The translations under genes were made by a program, and so were the position numbers. DNA of 64,000 nt, from assembly GCA_963777165.1 (NCBI GenBank), contig CAVZPO010000023.1, positions 698,860-762,859 on the forward strand, read 5' to 3'. Below the pieces are notes generated by a model. The model was not told the DNA's origin. It saw only the letters and a program-made list of their open reading frames with translations, and did not search any database. Below are positions 26,084 to 34,957 of this stretch, piece after piece. How positions within the stretch are numbered: position 1 is the stretch's first letter; every line of letters starts with the position of its first letter. This DNA comes from DYJB01 sp963777165. Lineage in GTDB: Bacteria > Chloroflexota > Anaerolineae > Anaerolineales > E44-bin32.

Positions 26084-26530
26084 ATGACGTCGACGCAAGG
26101 GCCGGTCTCCCGGCGAGGGTTTCTCAAGCTGCTCAACGGAATGTTGGCGGCACTGGGCCTGGGCGCGTTCGCCGCGCCGGCCGTGGCCTACTTCTGGCCT
26201 TCGAAGCTCGTGGAGATCCCGACGGAGCCTGTCGCCGTCGGACCCGCCGGCGAACTCAAGGTTGGCGACTCACGCACGATCAGCTACGGACGCTACCCGG
26301 CGCTGGTGCTCAACACACCTGCCGGCATGCGAGCGTACACCGCGGTGTGTACCCACTTCGCCTGCCTGGTGAAGTACGACGGCGCCGAGGACATCATCGC
26401 CTGTCCCTGCCACGCCGGCTACTTCCGCTCCGATGACGGGTCCGTGATCGAGGGCCCGCCGCCCAAGGCGCTCAAGGCGATCCCCTATTTCATCAAGGAT
26501 GGCACTCTCTTCATCGGGGGTGAAGCGTGA
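26084..26530 (+). CDS. Rieske iron-sulfur protein
   Basis: 148 residues. The N-terminus is Tat-like (SRRGFLKLLNGMLAALGLG), serving as export signal and membrane anchor. The 2Fe-2S ligands are Cys89 and His91 in CTHFAC and Cys107 and His110 in CPCHAGYF; Cys94 and Cys109 can form the usual disulfide. In high-potential Rieske proteins the second box reads CPCHGSxY. Here Ser and Tyr, which donate hydrogen bonds to the cluster, are replaced by Gly112 and Phe114, so a low midpoint potential is expected and would suit menaquinol. It overlaps the HdrDE-like gene by 4 bp, so the complex includes that protein. Quinol oxidation with the two cytochrome b parts is inferred. Confidence 0.9.
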   Translation: MTSTQGPVSRRGFLKLLNGMLAALGLGAFAAPAVAYFWPSKLVEIPTEPVAVGPAGELKVGDSRTISYGRYPALVLNTPAGMRAYTAVCTHFACLVKYDGAEDIIACPCHAGYFRSDDGSVIEGPPPKALKAIPYFIKDGTLFIGGEA

Positions 26531-28431
26531 CCACTCAGGCGGCCGCACTCCCCTCGGCGCCGGCTGCTCCCTCGCGCCGCCAGGCATGGTCGCGTGCCGG
26601 GCGCGAACTTCTGCTGCACGCACTCATTCAGGACCGTGTTCTAACGCGTCTCTATCCAGGCATCATGCACTTCATGCTCTTCTGGGGCGTCTCGATCCAG
26701 ATCCTGGGCACGGTCGTCAACCTGCTGCAGTACCCGCTCTTCCTGCCCATCACCCTCCCGTGGCCGACCGGAAGCTGGTACCTCGGGTTCGAGCTGGTGA
26801 TGGACATCGCCGGCGGCATGATCCTGGTCGGTGTGGTGATGGCCGCACTTCGCCGCTTGTTCTTTCGACCGAAGCACCTGGAGAACCGCTGGGAAGACTG
26901 GGCGGCATTGATCCTGCTGGCGACGATCGCGGTCTTGGGGTTCCTGACCGAAGCAGTGCGCATGGCCGAGGTCGAACCCGCGTGGCGCGTCTGGTCCCCG
27001 ATCGGCAATGCCGCGGCCCTCTGGCTGGGCCTGGGGGGCGCCGCCGGGCAGGCGATCCACGGTTGGCTGATCGCTGGGCACGTCGTCGTCTCGCTTGGCC
27101 TGGTGGCGCTGCTGCCCTACACCAAGATGCGCCACATCGTCGTCGGCCCGCTGAACATCGCCCTGCGACCCTGGCGCAAGGACGGTGAACTCGGGACGAT
27201 CGAGGACATCGAGAACACCGAGAAGCTCGGCGTGGGTGTCGCCACCGACTTCAGCGCGCCGTCGCTCGTGTCATTTGATGCCTGCGTCCAGTGTGGGCGG
27301 TGCGAGTCCGTGTGCCCGGCGGCGATCAGCGGCATGCCGTACAACCCTCGCACGCTGATTCGAGATCTGTGCCAGGACGCGCATACCACCTTCGGTCAGA
27401 AGCCGGGCCTCGAACCGCACCCCATCCTGAGCGGCGCCATTGGCAAGGACGCGCCATGGATGTGCACGACCTGCGGCCACTGCGTGGCCGTCTGTCCGCT
27501 TTTCATCGATCCGGTCTCGGCCGTCGTCGACCTGCGCCGCTACGCGACGCTGACCACCGGCGACGTTCCCGGCTCGGTAGCCGAGGCGTTGACACAGATG
27601 GAGCGCCGGGGCAATCCATGGGGCATCGAGAAGTCCCAGCGCGCCCCATGGGTCAGTGAGCTGGGCGTGCGCGTGCTTCAGCCGGGCGAGGAGACCGACG
27701 TGCTGCTGTTTGTCGGCTGCGCGTACGCGTACGACGCCCGGAGCCAGAAGGCCGGCCGCGAGCTGGCGATCCTGCTCCAGCGCGCCGGGATCGACTTCGC
27801 CGTCCTGGGGCAGGCCGAAGGCTGCTGTGGCGAGACCGCGCGACGGCTCGGGCATGAGTACCTTTTCCAGACCATGGCCCGCGAGAATCTGGCGACGTTT
27901 GCCGGCGTGAAGTTTAAGCGCATGGTCACCGCCTGCGCCCACTGCTACAACACGATCAAGAATGAATACCCGCATTTCGGGGCGGCGTTTGAGGTCGTCC
28001 ACCACACCGAGCTGCTCGCCGAGCTGGTCCGGGGAGGTAAGCTGGGCGGGCTGGGCGCCGCCGACCGCGGCAAGACGGTCACCTTCCACGATTCGTGCTA
28101 CCTGGGCCGCTACAACGATCTGTACGCCGAGCCGCGGGCAGTGCTCGACGCCGTCCCCGGATTGAAGCGCACGGAGATGCCCCGCAACCGCGCCGATGCT
28201 TTCTGCTGCGGCGGTGGAGGCGGCCAGATGTGGATGGAGACCGATCCCAACACGCGCATCAACAAGCGGCGCTTTGAGGAAGCCACACAGCGCGCCGGCG
28301 CCGAGGTTATCGTCACCGCCTGCCCGTACTGCCTGATCATGTTTGACGACGCCATCCGCACCGAAGGCGCCACCGATCGCGTGGCGGTCAAGGACATCGC
28401 CGAGGTCCTGACCGAACGGCTGGGGAGCTGA
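26527..28431 (+). CDS. HdrDE-like membrane iron-sulfur oxidoreductase with CCG domains
   Basis: 634 residues. The first 215 residues hold about five membrane helices (GIMHFMLFWGVSIQILG, IAGGMILVGVVMAAL, ALILLATIAVLGFL and two more) like the cytochrome b subunit DsrM/HdrE/NarI. Next come two 4Fe-4S sites: C253-C256-C259-C263 (CVQCGRCESVCP) and C313-C316-C319-C323 (CTTCGHCVAVCP). Two CCG domains follow (GCCGETARRLG with CAHCYNTIKNEYP, and FCCGGGGGQMW with CPYCLIMFDDAI), which bind a special 4Fe-4S cluster. This is the plan of HdrDE-type and ETF-linked EtfD-like proteins that move electrons between quinone and a thiol or flavin partner. Overlap with the Rieske stop shows tight coupling. The substrate is unknown. 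Confidence 0.88.
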   Translation: MTTQAAALPSAPAAPSRRQAWSRAGRELLLHALIQDRVLTRLYPGIMHFMLFWGVSIQILGTVVNLLQYPLFLPITLPWPTGSWYLGFELVMDIAGGMILVGVVMAALRRLFFRPKHLENRWEDWAALILLATIAVLGFLTEAVRMAEVEPAWRVWSPIGNAAALWLGLGGAAGQAIHGWLIAGHVVVSLGLVALLPYTKMRHIVVGPLNIALRPWRKDGELGTIEDIENTEKLGVGVATDFSAPSLVSFDACVQCGRCESVCPAAISGMPYNPRTLIRDLCQDAHTTFGQKPGLEPHPILSGAIGKDAPWMCTTCGHCVAVCPLFIDPVSAVVDLRRYATLTTGDVPGSVAEALTQMERRGNPWGIEKSQRAPWVSELGVRVLQPGEETDVLLFVGCAYAYDARSQKAGRELAILLQRAGIDFAVLGQAEGCCGETARRLGHEYLFQTMARENLATFAGVKFKRMVTACAHCYNTIKNEYPHFGAAFEVVHHTELLAELVRGGKLGGLGAADRGKTVTFHDSCYLGRYNDLYAEPRAVLDAVPGLKRTEMPRNRADAFCCGGGGGQMWMETDPNTRINKRRFEEATQRAGAEVIVTACPYCLIMFDDAIRTEGATDRVAVKDIAEVLTERLGS

Positions 28432-28463
28432 GCCCTTCCGGCAGGCTCTCGAAGGGAGGCTGG

Positions 28464-29450
28464 ATGCCCATCCAGAAGCTTCTCCCCGTGGGACCCGATG
28501 GCCCCTTGGAGGCGACGCGTTCGTTTTTGCGGCACGTCTGGGATCGTGCCTCGCTTGATGGGATGTTCATCCCTGCCTGGGCGGAGGGCCATGACGATCC
28601 TCGCCCTGGGCTTCTCAGTTCTCCTGACCAGCTCGACCGTGCCGACCCCTTCGCACCGCTGATGGTGCTCAACACCGCGCCGCACATTGTCGCCCTGCTC
28701 GCCGAGAACCCGGGACAGCGCCTGGGTGCCGTCCTGCGGCCCTGCGAGCTGCGTAGTCTGCGGGAGTTGGCGCGCCGCCAACAAGTCGCCCTGGGCGGCC
28801 TGCTCTTGATCAGCCCCGACTGCCTGGCGACCTTTCCGCACGAGGATTTCGACTGGCGCGTCCAACACGCCGCGGAGATCGAGAAGATCACCGACGAGGC
28901 GCTCCACTTTGCCGCTCAAGGTGGGATCCTGCCCGGCCGGCTTCGGCCAAGCTGTCAGGCATGCGACCAGCCTTACCCCACCGACACCGATATCCACCTT
29001 GCCGTGTTGGGGCTCGAGACCACCCGGCATCTGATTGTCGGATTCCGGGACGTCGATCTACTCAACAGATTGGAGCTTCAGTCGCAATCCGATCCCCCGG
29101 ACGATGTACTTGCCCGGCGCGACCGTGTCCTGACGAAGCTGACCGAGTGGCGCCAGCGTTCGCGCGCCTACGCAGAGTCCCATCTGGAGGAGGGTCAAGC
29201 CAGCCTGCAGGGGCTGATTCGCCATCTGCGCGGCTGTGAGAATTGCCGGACGTGGATCTCGAGGGCTTGCCCGTTCTTCTCCCAGGCCTGGGACCTGGCG
29301 GGCTCCGGAGATCAGGCTAAGGAGCTCGAGGACGGCTGGCTGCATTCGTGCGGCGGATGCGGCATGTGCGATCACGCCTGCCCCGATGGTTTCGCCCTCT
29401 CAACCGTCATCGGTCACCTGGCGCGTAAGGCCGGCTCGGCCGTCTTGTAG
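28464..29450 (+). CDS. FrhB/FdhB-like iron-sulfur flavoprotein
   Basis: 328 residues related to the coenzyme F420 hydrogenase/formate dehydrogenase beta family. Seen are GAVLRPCELRSLRELARR, then LLLISPDCLATF with a family Cys, RPSCQACDQPYPT (CxxC), CENCRTWISRACPFF, and a C-terminal 4Fe-4S site CGGCGMCDHACP. Members bind FAD and iron-sulfur clusters and pass electrons between F420, NAD(P)H or ferredoxin and a partner enzyme; the electron carrier here cannot be read. In several anaerobes FrhB-like proteins pair with Hdr subunits. It is 32 bp after the HdrDE-like gene in the same operon, so it is probably the soluble electron entry or exit module. Confidence 0.75.
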   Translation: MPIQKLLPVGPDGPLEATRSFLRHVWDRASLDGMFIPAWAEGHDDPRPGLLSSPDQLDRADPFAPLMVLNTAPHIVALLAENPGQRLGAVLRPCELRSLRELARRQQVALGGLLLISPDCLATFPHEDFDWRVQHAAEIEKITDEALHFAAQGGILPGRLRPSCQACDQPYPTDTDIHLAVLGLETTRHLIVGFRDVDLLNRLELQSQSDPPDDVLARRDRVLTKLTEWRQRSRAYAESHLEEGQASLQGLIRHLRGCENCRTWISRACPFFSQAWDLAGSGDQAKELEDGWLHSCGGCGMCDHACPDGFALSTVIGHLARKAGSAVL

Positions 29451-29639
29451 GATTCAGCAGCACAGGGGCTCCACCGCACGCTTGTTTGGTCGGGGCAGCG
29501 TCGGCATGACCAGGGCATGCTGACCCGCCGCGGGCTATGGCCGCCCGGCCTCGCCGAGAGCGCGCCGTGTAATCGCGCACCTCAAGGCAGATGCTGGGGC
29601 ACCAGGCAAGCGATCGAAGGTCGATGGGATCGCTCGATG

Positions 29640-29951
29640 TCAGCGATGCGCTTCGAGGCAGCGCACGCCCTGCGGGCCGACGGAGGCCGCGTGCTCTACG
29701 CCCGCCGGCAGATCGAGCCGGTCCCCGACCAGCAAGGTGACCCTGCCCTCGGCCAGGCCGAAAGCAATCGAGCCCTCGATGACGTAGATCACCTTGTCGT
29801 ATCCGTGGACGTGAGGCGGATAGACCTCGCCAGCCGCGTTTCCCCACCCGTACGCTTCCAGTCCTTCTTCTGACAGCAGGGCGCGCACGAGAGGCTCATC
29901 CGGCGGCACCTCGGCCTGCCAGCGACGTACGCTTACCGGTCCGAGGCTCAT
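29640..29951 (-). CDS. Cupin domain protein
   Basis: 103 residues forming one small cupin barrel. The first cupin motif is YPPHVHGYDKVIYVIEGSIAF (HxH, then Glu) and the second is GDRLDLPAGVEHAA with His. The metal ligands His-His-Glu-His are intact, so a metal-binding sensor or isomerase/dioxygenase-like role is possible. No substrate can be inferred. It overlaps the pyrimidine-nucleoside phosphorylase stop by 4 bp, so it is the second gene of a two-gene operon and may act on nucleoside- or sugar-related metabolites. The 190 bp between it and the FrhB-like gene (29451-29639) show nothing recognisable. Confidence 0.8.
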   Translation of the reverse strand: MSLGPVSVRRWQAEVPPDEPLVRALLSEEGLEAYGWGNAAGEVYPPHVHGYDKVIYVIEGSIAFGLAEGRVTLLVGDRLDLPAGVEHAASVGPQGVRCLEAHR

Positions 29952-31252
29952 CGAAGCGTGCGGTAGAAGAGCGGCAACGCGGGAACGGTTCGCGGCGAAA
30001 GCCGGAAGGCTGGCTCGAGCTGTTGGAGCGCTTCCCGGGCTTTGCTCTTATCGGAGGCGTGGACGGTGCACAGGGGTGCGCCGGCCGAGAGTCGTTCGCC
30101 GACCTTGGCGTGCACCACAACTCCGACGGCCGGGTCGATCGGATCGCCCTTGCGCTCTCGGCCTGCCCCCAGGGCCACCGCCGTCATCCCAATCAGGCGC
30201 GCATCGGCCCAGGCCAGGCTGCCTGCCTTCGCCGCTCGCAGCGTCTGAGTCACCGGTGCCTGGGGGAGCCGGTCGGGTTGCTCGACGACCCGGGCGTCCC
30301 CTCCTTGCGCCTCGACCAGCGCGTGGAACTTCGCCTTCGCGGCGCCGGTGTCGAGCGCCTCAGTCGCCTGGAGGCGGGCGGCGCGCAGCGAGCTCGACCG
30401 CCCGGAAATGAGCAGCATGTGTGCCGCGACATGCAGACAGTGCTCGCGGAAATCTGCCGGACCAGCGCCGTGCAGCGTCTCGAGCGCCTCGCGCACTTCA
30501 AGCGCATTCCCGACGGCGCAGCCAAGGGGTTGGTTCATGTCCGACAGCAGGGCGACGACCCGCCGATCGGAGCGACGACCGATATCCACCATCAAGCGCG
30601 CCAGTTTGGACGCCTCCGGCACCGTCTGCATGAATGCCCCCACGCCGACCTTGACATCCAGCACGATCGCCTGCGCTCCGGAGGCGATCTTCTTGCTCAT
30701 GACCGACGAGGCGATCAAGGGAATCGACGGAACCGTTCCGGTTACGTCGCGCAGCGCGTACAACATGCCGTCGGCCGGTGCGAGCTCGGCCGTCTGACCG
30801 CTGAGCACAAGCCCGACGGTGCGCAGCTGTTCGAGGAACTCGTCCGTGGTCAGGTTCACCCGGAAACCCGGGATCGACTCCATCTTGTCCAGTGTGCCGC
30901 CGGAGAACCCCAGGCCGCGACCCGACATCTTGCCCACCGGCACGCCGCAGGCCGCCACGATCGGCTCGACCACAAGCGTGGTCTTGTCCCCCACGCCGCC
31001 CGTCGAGTGCTTGTCGACGGCGATCGGGACGACGCCGGTCAGGTCGATCCGATCCCCGGAGTCGGCCAGGGCTAGCGTCAGCGCATAGGTCTCGGCCGGC
31101 GTCATGCCGCGCAGCAGGATGGCCATCGCCCAGGCCGCCACCTGGTAGTCGGGGATCTCCCGGGCGGTGAAACCCCGGACGAAAAAGGAGATCTCGTCCG
31201 GCGTAAGCCGGCCGCCGTCACGCTTCTTGACGATCAGATCCACAGCTCGCAT
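29948..31252 (-). CDS. Pyrimidine-nucleoside (thymidine) phosphorylase
   Basis: Phosphorolysis of thymidine, deoxyuridine or uridine to base and (deoxy)ribose-1-phosphate for salvage. 434 residues, standard. It starts MRAVDLIVKKRDGGRLTPDEI. The signature KHSTGGVGDKTTLVVEPIVA with the phosphate-binding loop is near residue 80, and MSGRGLGFSGGTLDKMESIPG, the KIASGAQAIVLDVKVG strand and a C-terminal lobe with DPIDPAVGVVVHAKVG complete it. The family splits into thymidine-specific DeoA and broad Pdp; the GRGLGFSGGTLDK region does not settle which, so a broad label is used. Its start faces the divergent promoter of the amidohydrolase gene. Confidence 0.93.
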   Translation of the reverse strand: MRAVDLIVKKRDGGRLTPDEISFFVRGFTAREIPDYQVAAWAMAILLRGMTPAETYALTLALADSGDRIDLTGVVPIAVDKHSTGGVGDKTTLVVEPIVAACGVPVGKMSGRGLGFSGGTLDKMESIPGFRVNLTTDEFLEQLRTVGLVLSGQTAELAPADGMLYALRDVTGTVPSIPLIASSVMSKKIASGAQAIVLDVKVGVGAFMQTVPEASKLARLMVDIGRRSDRRVVALLSDMNQPLGCAVGNALEVREALETLHGAGPADFREHCLHVAAHMLLISGRSSSLRAARLQATEALDTGAAKAKFHALVEAQGGDARVVEQPDRLPQAPVTQTLRAAKAGSLAWADARLIGMTAVALGAGRERKGDPIDPAVGVVVHAKVGERLSAGAPLCTVHASDKSKAREALQQLEPAFRLSPRTVPALPLFYRTLR

Positions 31253-31289
31253 GCCCAGCCTCCTGCTCGATTATACCCACGCCAGCGAC

Positions 31290-31298
31290 TGCTATAAT
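31290..31298 (+). promoter_or_regulatory. Extended -10 promoter of the amidohydrolase-CYTH gene
   Basis: TGCTATAAT at 31290-31298 is a perfect extended -10. A weak TTATAC sits at 31271-31276. The predicted RNA start near 31305 leaves a short leader with GGAGGG before the ATG at 31323. Confidence 0.6.
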
Positions 31299-31322
31299 CC
31301 ACGCCCTGCGGAGGGTCGGGGC

Positions 31323-33308
31323 ATGAACCAGGCGGATCGCATCCTGAGCAACGCCCACGTCCTGACCATGGACAACTCCTACCACGCCTATCCCCGGGGC
31401 GCCGTCGTGCTGCGCGGCTCGATGATTGTGGCCGTGGGGGAAGAGGCTTCTTTGCGGCGCGAGTGGCAGGCGGCCGAAGTGGTCGACTGCGGCGGGCGGG
31501 TGCTCATGCCCGGGCTGGTCAATGCGCACACCCACGTGCCGATGACGCTGCTGCGCGGACTCACCGACGATCGCCGGCTGGACGTATGGCTGCTGGGTTA
31601 CATGATGCCGGTCGAGCGCGAGTTCGTCACTCCGGATTTCTGCCGCCTGGGGACGCTGCTGGCCTGCGCCGAGATGATCCGGGGCGGCATCACCTGCTTC
31701 GCCGACATGTACTACTTCGAGGATTCGGTGGCGGCGGCCACGGCCGAGGCGGGCATGCGCGCCGTGTGCTCCCAGACCGTGCTGAAGTTCCCCACGCCCG
31801 ACGCCGCGTCGTTCGAAGACTCCCTGGCGGCGGCGCGGGATTTCATCGCCCGCTGGAAGGACCACGCGCTCATCGTGCCGTCGGTCGCCCCGCACGCGCC
31901 CTATACCTGCACACCGGAAATCCTTCAGGCGTGCGCCGCTCTGGCGGTGGAGTTCGATGTCCCCTTGCATACGCACCTGGCCGAGACCGCCCTGGAGGTG
32001 GACGAGTGGCGGTCGGAGCACGGCATGCCGGTGATCCCGTGGGTCAAGAAGCAGGGGCTGTTCGACGCCAAGGTGCTGGCGGCGCACTGCGTGCACGTAG
32101 ACGACGGCGAGATCAACACGCTCCAGCACGCCGGCGCAGGCATAGCCCACAATCCGTCGAGCAACCTCAAGCTGGCCTCCGGATTTGCGCCGGTCGTCAG
32201 CATGCTCCAGGCGGGATTGAACGTCGGCGTGGGCACGGACGGCCCTGCGTCCAACAACGACCTGGACATGTTCGAGGAGCTTCGCCTGGCGACGTTCGTG
32301 GCCAAGGCCGTTAGCCGCGATCCCACGGCGCTGCCCGCCCGCGAGACGCTTGCCTTGGGCACCCGCCTGGGCGCTCGCGCCCTGCACATCGGCGATCGCA
32401 TCGGCAGCCTCGAACCCGGCAAGCGTGCCGACTTGATCCTGTTGGACCTCGAAGGGGTGCACAGTTGGCCGCCGTTCGAGCGCGAAGCCGACGCCATCTA
32501 CTCCCGGGTCATCTACTCGGCCAAGTCGACGGATGTCACCGACGTCATGGTCGAAGGTCGCTGGCTGATGCGCAATCGCGAGCTGAAGACCATCCAGCTC
32601 AGCCCGCTGCTCGAGGCCGCCGGGGAGTACGCTCGCCGCATCGATCATTTCCTGCTGGCGCGCGAGGGCTCCGTCCTTTCGAAGCTGATCGCCATCGGCG
32701 GCGCCGAACAGGAGGAGAGCTACGAGGTCCAGCTCAAGGTGCACGTCGAGGACGCCGCGCCTGTGCTGCGCGCTTTGCAGACCGGAAGCGTGCAGGTGAC
32801 ACGTAAGGCGCACTATCATGAGTACGACACCTACTTCTCCTTCGGCGGGACGGTGCCCGAGCGGCTCCGCCACCGGGAGGACGAGTTCATCGACGTCGCC
32901 GGCAACGTCTTCAACGTCCGCTACCGGCTCACGCTCACCGGCCCGGCGAAGGAGGGCGAGTATCCGAATTCGGTGCTGCTTTCCCGATCGCGCTTCATCG
33001 CTCCCGCCAAACACAGCCTGCGGTTCTACCGCGAGTACTTCAAGCCCACATCCGAGTCCGAGGTCACCAAGGACCGTCTGCGCTGGCAGATTACTTACAA
33101 AGGTGAGGAGTTCTTCGTCAACATCGACCAGGTGACCCTCCCAGCATTGCCCGGGTTCTTCATCGAGATCAAGTGCCGGACGTGGTCACGCGGCGATGCC
33201 GAGGAAAAGGCAGGGCTGATCAGCGAACTGCTGGCGACCCTCGGCATCCAGGATGCCGCCCCGGTTTCCCAGGAGTACGCCGAGTTGACCGCCCCGGGGT
33301 CGAGCTAG
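31323..33308 (+). CDS. Amidohydrolase (MtaD/SAH-deaminase-like) fused to a CYTH domain
   Basis: 661 residues in two parts. Residues 1-440 are an amidohydrolase of the methylthioadenosine/S-adenosylhomocysteine deaminase group. The metal ligands are His69 and His71 in NAHTHVPMTLLRG, His216/His218 in PLHTHLAE, His255 in AHCVHVD and Asp306 in GTDGPASNND. Residues 465-645 fit a CYTH (CyaB/thiamine triphosphatase) domain: YEVQLKV at the ExExK position with the second Glu as Gln, LRHRED, NVRYRLTLTG, the strand FFIEIKCRTW and the helix DAEEKAGLISELLATLGI. CYTH enzymes bind polyphosphate or nucleotide triphosphates in a tunnel of acidic and basic residues. Purine deamination together with triphosphate binding is an inference. 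The ATG at 31323 follows GGAGGG and a perfect -10. mtnP at 7.4 kb belongs to the same MTA/SAH salvage chemistry. Confidence 0.83.
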   Translation: MNQADRILSNAHVLTMDNSYHAYPRGAVVLRGSMIVAVGEEASLRREWQAAEVVDCGGRVLMPGLVNAHTHVPMTLLRGLTDDRRLDVWLLGYMMPVEREFVTPDFCRLGTLLACAEMIRGGITCFADMYYFEDSVAAATAEAGMRAVCSQTVLKFPTPDAASFEDSLAAARDFIARWKDHALIVPSVAPHAPYTCTPEILQACAALAVEFDVPLHTHLAETALEVDEWRSEHGMPVIPWVKKQGLFDAKVLAAHCVHVDDGEINTLQHAGAGIAHNPSSNLKLASGFAPVVSMLQAGLNVGVGTDGPASNNDLDMFEELRLATFVAKAVSRDPTALPARETLALGTRLGARALHIGDRIGSLEPGKRADLILLDLEGVHSWPPFEREADAIYSRVIYSAKSTDVTDVMVEGRWLMRNRELKTIQLSPLLEAAGEYARRIDHFLLAREGSVLSKLIAIGGAEQEESYEVQLKVHVEDAAPVLRALQTGSVQVTRKAHYHEYDTYFSFGGTVPERLRHREDEFIDVAGNVFNVRYRLTLTGPAKEGEYPNSVLLSRSRFIAPAKHSLRFYREYFKPTSESEVTKDRLRWQITYKGEEFFVNIDQVTLPALPGFFIEIKCRTWSRGDAEEKAGLISELLATLGIQDAAPVSQEYAELTAPGSS

Positions 33309-33355
33309 CCGCTTCGCGCCGTCCCATGCTGATAGTAATGGCTCGGGAGGTGCGA

Positions 33356-34840
33356 ATGCGATCCTATGCCCTCCAAATCCTGTTCGCGTCGCTCATGCTT
33401 TCCGGCTGCCGGTCCATCGCTTCCGCCCCGGCGCCGGCCACTGCCCCACCCCAGGACGAGCGAACGCAGGCGCTGTTCGACATGCCGTGGTCCGATCGGT
33501 CCGCGTTTAGCGCGGGGTTGGTCGAGTCTCAGCAGTCTGTGCTCAGCGGCCTGGCGGGTGCGAGCGTCTACCACCTGGCGCTGGAGGTCGCCCCGGACCT
33601 CTCGACGGTCGACGGCGCGCAGGAGGTTTTCTACACCAACACCGAATCGGAGCCGCTCGACCGGGTGGCGCTTCACCTGTTTCCCAACCTGCTCGGCGGG
33701 GAGATGACACTCTCGGGCGTGCGCATCGATGGCACGGACGTGGAACCGGCGTACGGCGAAGGCCAGGGCTCGATCACGATCCCATTGGATGCCGCGCTCG
33801 CTCCCGGGGCAAGCATTGTGATCGGCGTCGACTTCCGGGTGCGCGTGCCGCATGAGGTCGAACTGAACTACGGCGTGCTGGCCAATGCCTCTGGGGTCCT
33901 GGCCTACGCCCATGGCTATCCGATGGTCGCCGTGTTCGATTCGAAGGGCTGGAACCTCGAGGTCCCGCCGACGTACGGCGACGTGACCTACGCCGATGCC
34001 AGCTTCTACCTGGTGCGTGTGCGCGCCCCGGCCGAGTTGGTCCTATGCGGCTCGGGCGTCGAGGTCGCCCGCCGGGCCTCCGGGGACCAGCAGGAGGTGC
34101 TGCTTGCGGTGGGACCGGCGCGCGATTTCTACCTGGCCGCCAGCCGGGACTATCGAATCACGACGAAGGCCTTCGGACCCATCATGCTCCGGAGCTGCTC
34201 GCCCGAGGGCACCGAGGCGCGAGCGCAGCAAACGCTGGAGGTCGCTGCCCATGCCCTGGAGATCTACGGTGAACGCTACGGCGACTACCCGTACACCAAG
34301 CTGGATGTGGTGACGACGCCGACCTACGCACTGGGGATCGAATACCCTGGCGCCTTCGCACTGACCGACCGGCTGTACACCGACCCGCAGGATTTCGGCG
34401 ACCAGCCCGAGGAGTCCCTGCTCGAGTGGGTCACGGCGCACGAGGCGGCGCACGAGTGGTTCTACAACCTGGTCGGGAACGATCAGATCGAGGATCCCTG
34501 GCTGGACGAGGCGCTGGCGCAATTCGCCACCCTGCAGTACGCCAGAGACCGCTATGGCGAGGACGGTGCGGCCGGGATGCGAGCCTCGTTCTATGGCCGA
34601 TGGGACCGCGTCGGCCGGGAGCCGATCCCGATCGGGTTGCCGGTCGGGGCATATGACGAGAATTCCTACTCGGCCATCGTCTACGGGCGCGGGCCCCTCT
34701 TCTTCGAGGCGCTCGAGGAGGAACTAGGCGAGGCGCAATTCGACGAGTTCCTGCACGCCTACGCGGCGGCCTTCTCCTGGCAGGAGGCCATGCCGGAAGA
34801 CCTGCAGCGGATGGCCGAATCACAATGCGGTGCGACCTGA
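33356..34840 (+). CDS. M1-family zinc peptidase lipoprotein
   Basis: 494 residues. Signal LQILFASLMLSGC gives a classic lipobox (LSGC), so the mature protein is tethered outside the cytoplasmic membrane. Residues 70-290 form the beta-rich N-terminal domain of M1 peptidases. The catalytic domain has GIEYPGAF in place of GxMEN-like exopeptidase motif, then HEAAHEWFYNLVGN with zinc ligands His362 and His366 and Glu385, exactly HExxH-x18-E, in a WLDEALAQF segment. The N-terminal-amine-binding exopeptidase motif is not clear, so it could be an oligopeptidase rather than a true aminopeptidase. The protein is shorter than typical M1 (about 600-850) and lacks the C-terminal domain. ATG 33356 follows GGGAGG. 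Confidence 0.83.
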   Translation: MRSYALQILFASLMLSGCRSIASAPAPATAPPQDERTQALFDMPWSDRSAFSAGLVESQQSVLSGLAGASVYHLALEVAPDLSTVDGAQEVFYTNTESEPLDRVALHLFPNLLGGEMTLSGVRIDGTDVEPAYGEGQGSITIPLDAALAPGASIVIGVDFRVRVPHEVELNYGVLANASGVLAYAHGYPMVAVFDSKGWNLEVPPTYGDVTYADASFYLVRVRAPAELVLCGSGVEVARRASGDQQEVLLAVGPARDFYLAASRDYRITTKAFGPIMLRSCSPEGTEARAQQTLEVAAHALEIYGERYGDYPYTKLDVVTTPTYALGIEYPGAFALTDRLYTDPQDFGDQPEESLLEWVTAHEAAHEWFYNLVGNDQIEDPWLDEALAQFATLQYARDRYGEDGAAGMRASFYGRWDRVGREPIPIGLPVGAYDENSYSAIVYGRGPLFFEALEEELGEAQFDEFLHAYAAAFSWQEAMPEDLQRMAESQCGAT

Positions 34841-34909
34841 GCCCACTCTTCGTCGAGTGGGTGTACGCGCGTCCCTAGCCGCTCGCGTGTGCGTCCTACC
34901 GGGACGCAG

Positions 34910-34935
34910 AGCGCCCCACCTTCCGGTGGGGCGCT
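34910..34935. terminator. GC-rich hairpin between convergent genes
   Basis: An 11-bp perfect stem (34910-34920 with 34925-34935) around TTCC sits 69 bp after the peptidase stop and 22 bp beyond the cold-shock gene stop. The plus-strand side is followed by GTGTTT. It can end transcription from both directions. Confidence 0.65.
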
Positions 34936-34957
34936 GTGTTTAGCGTGCGCGTCCGTC

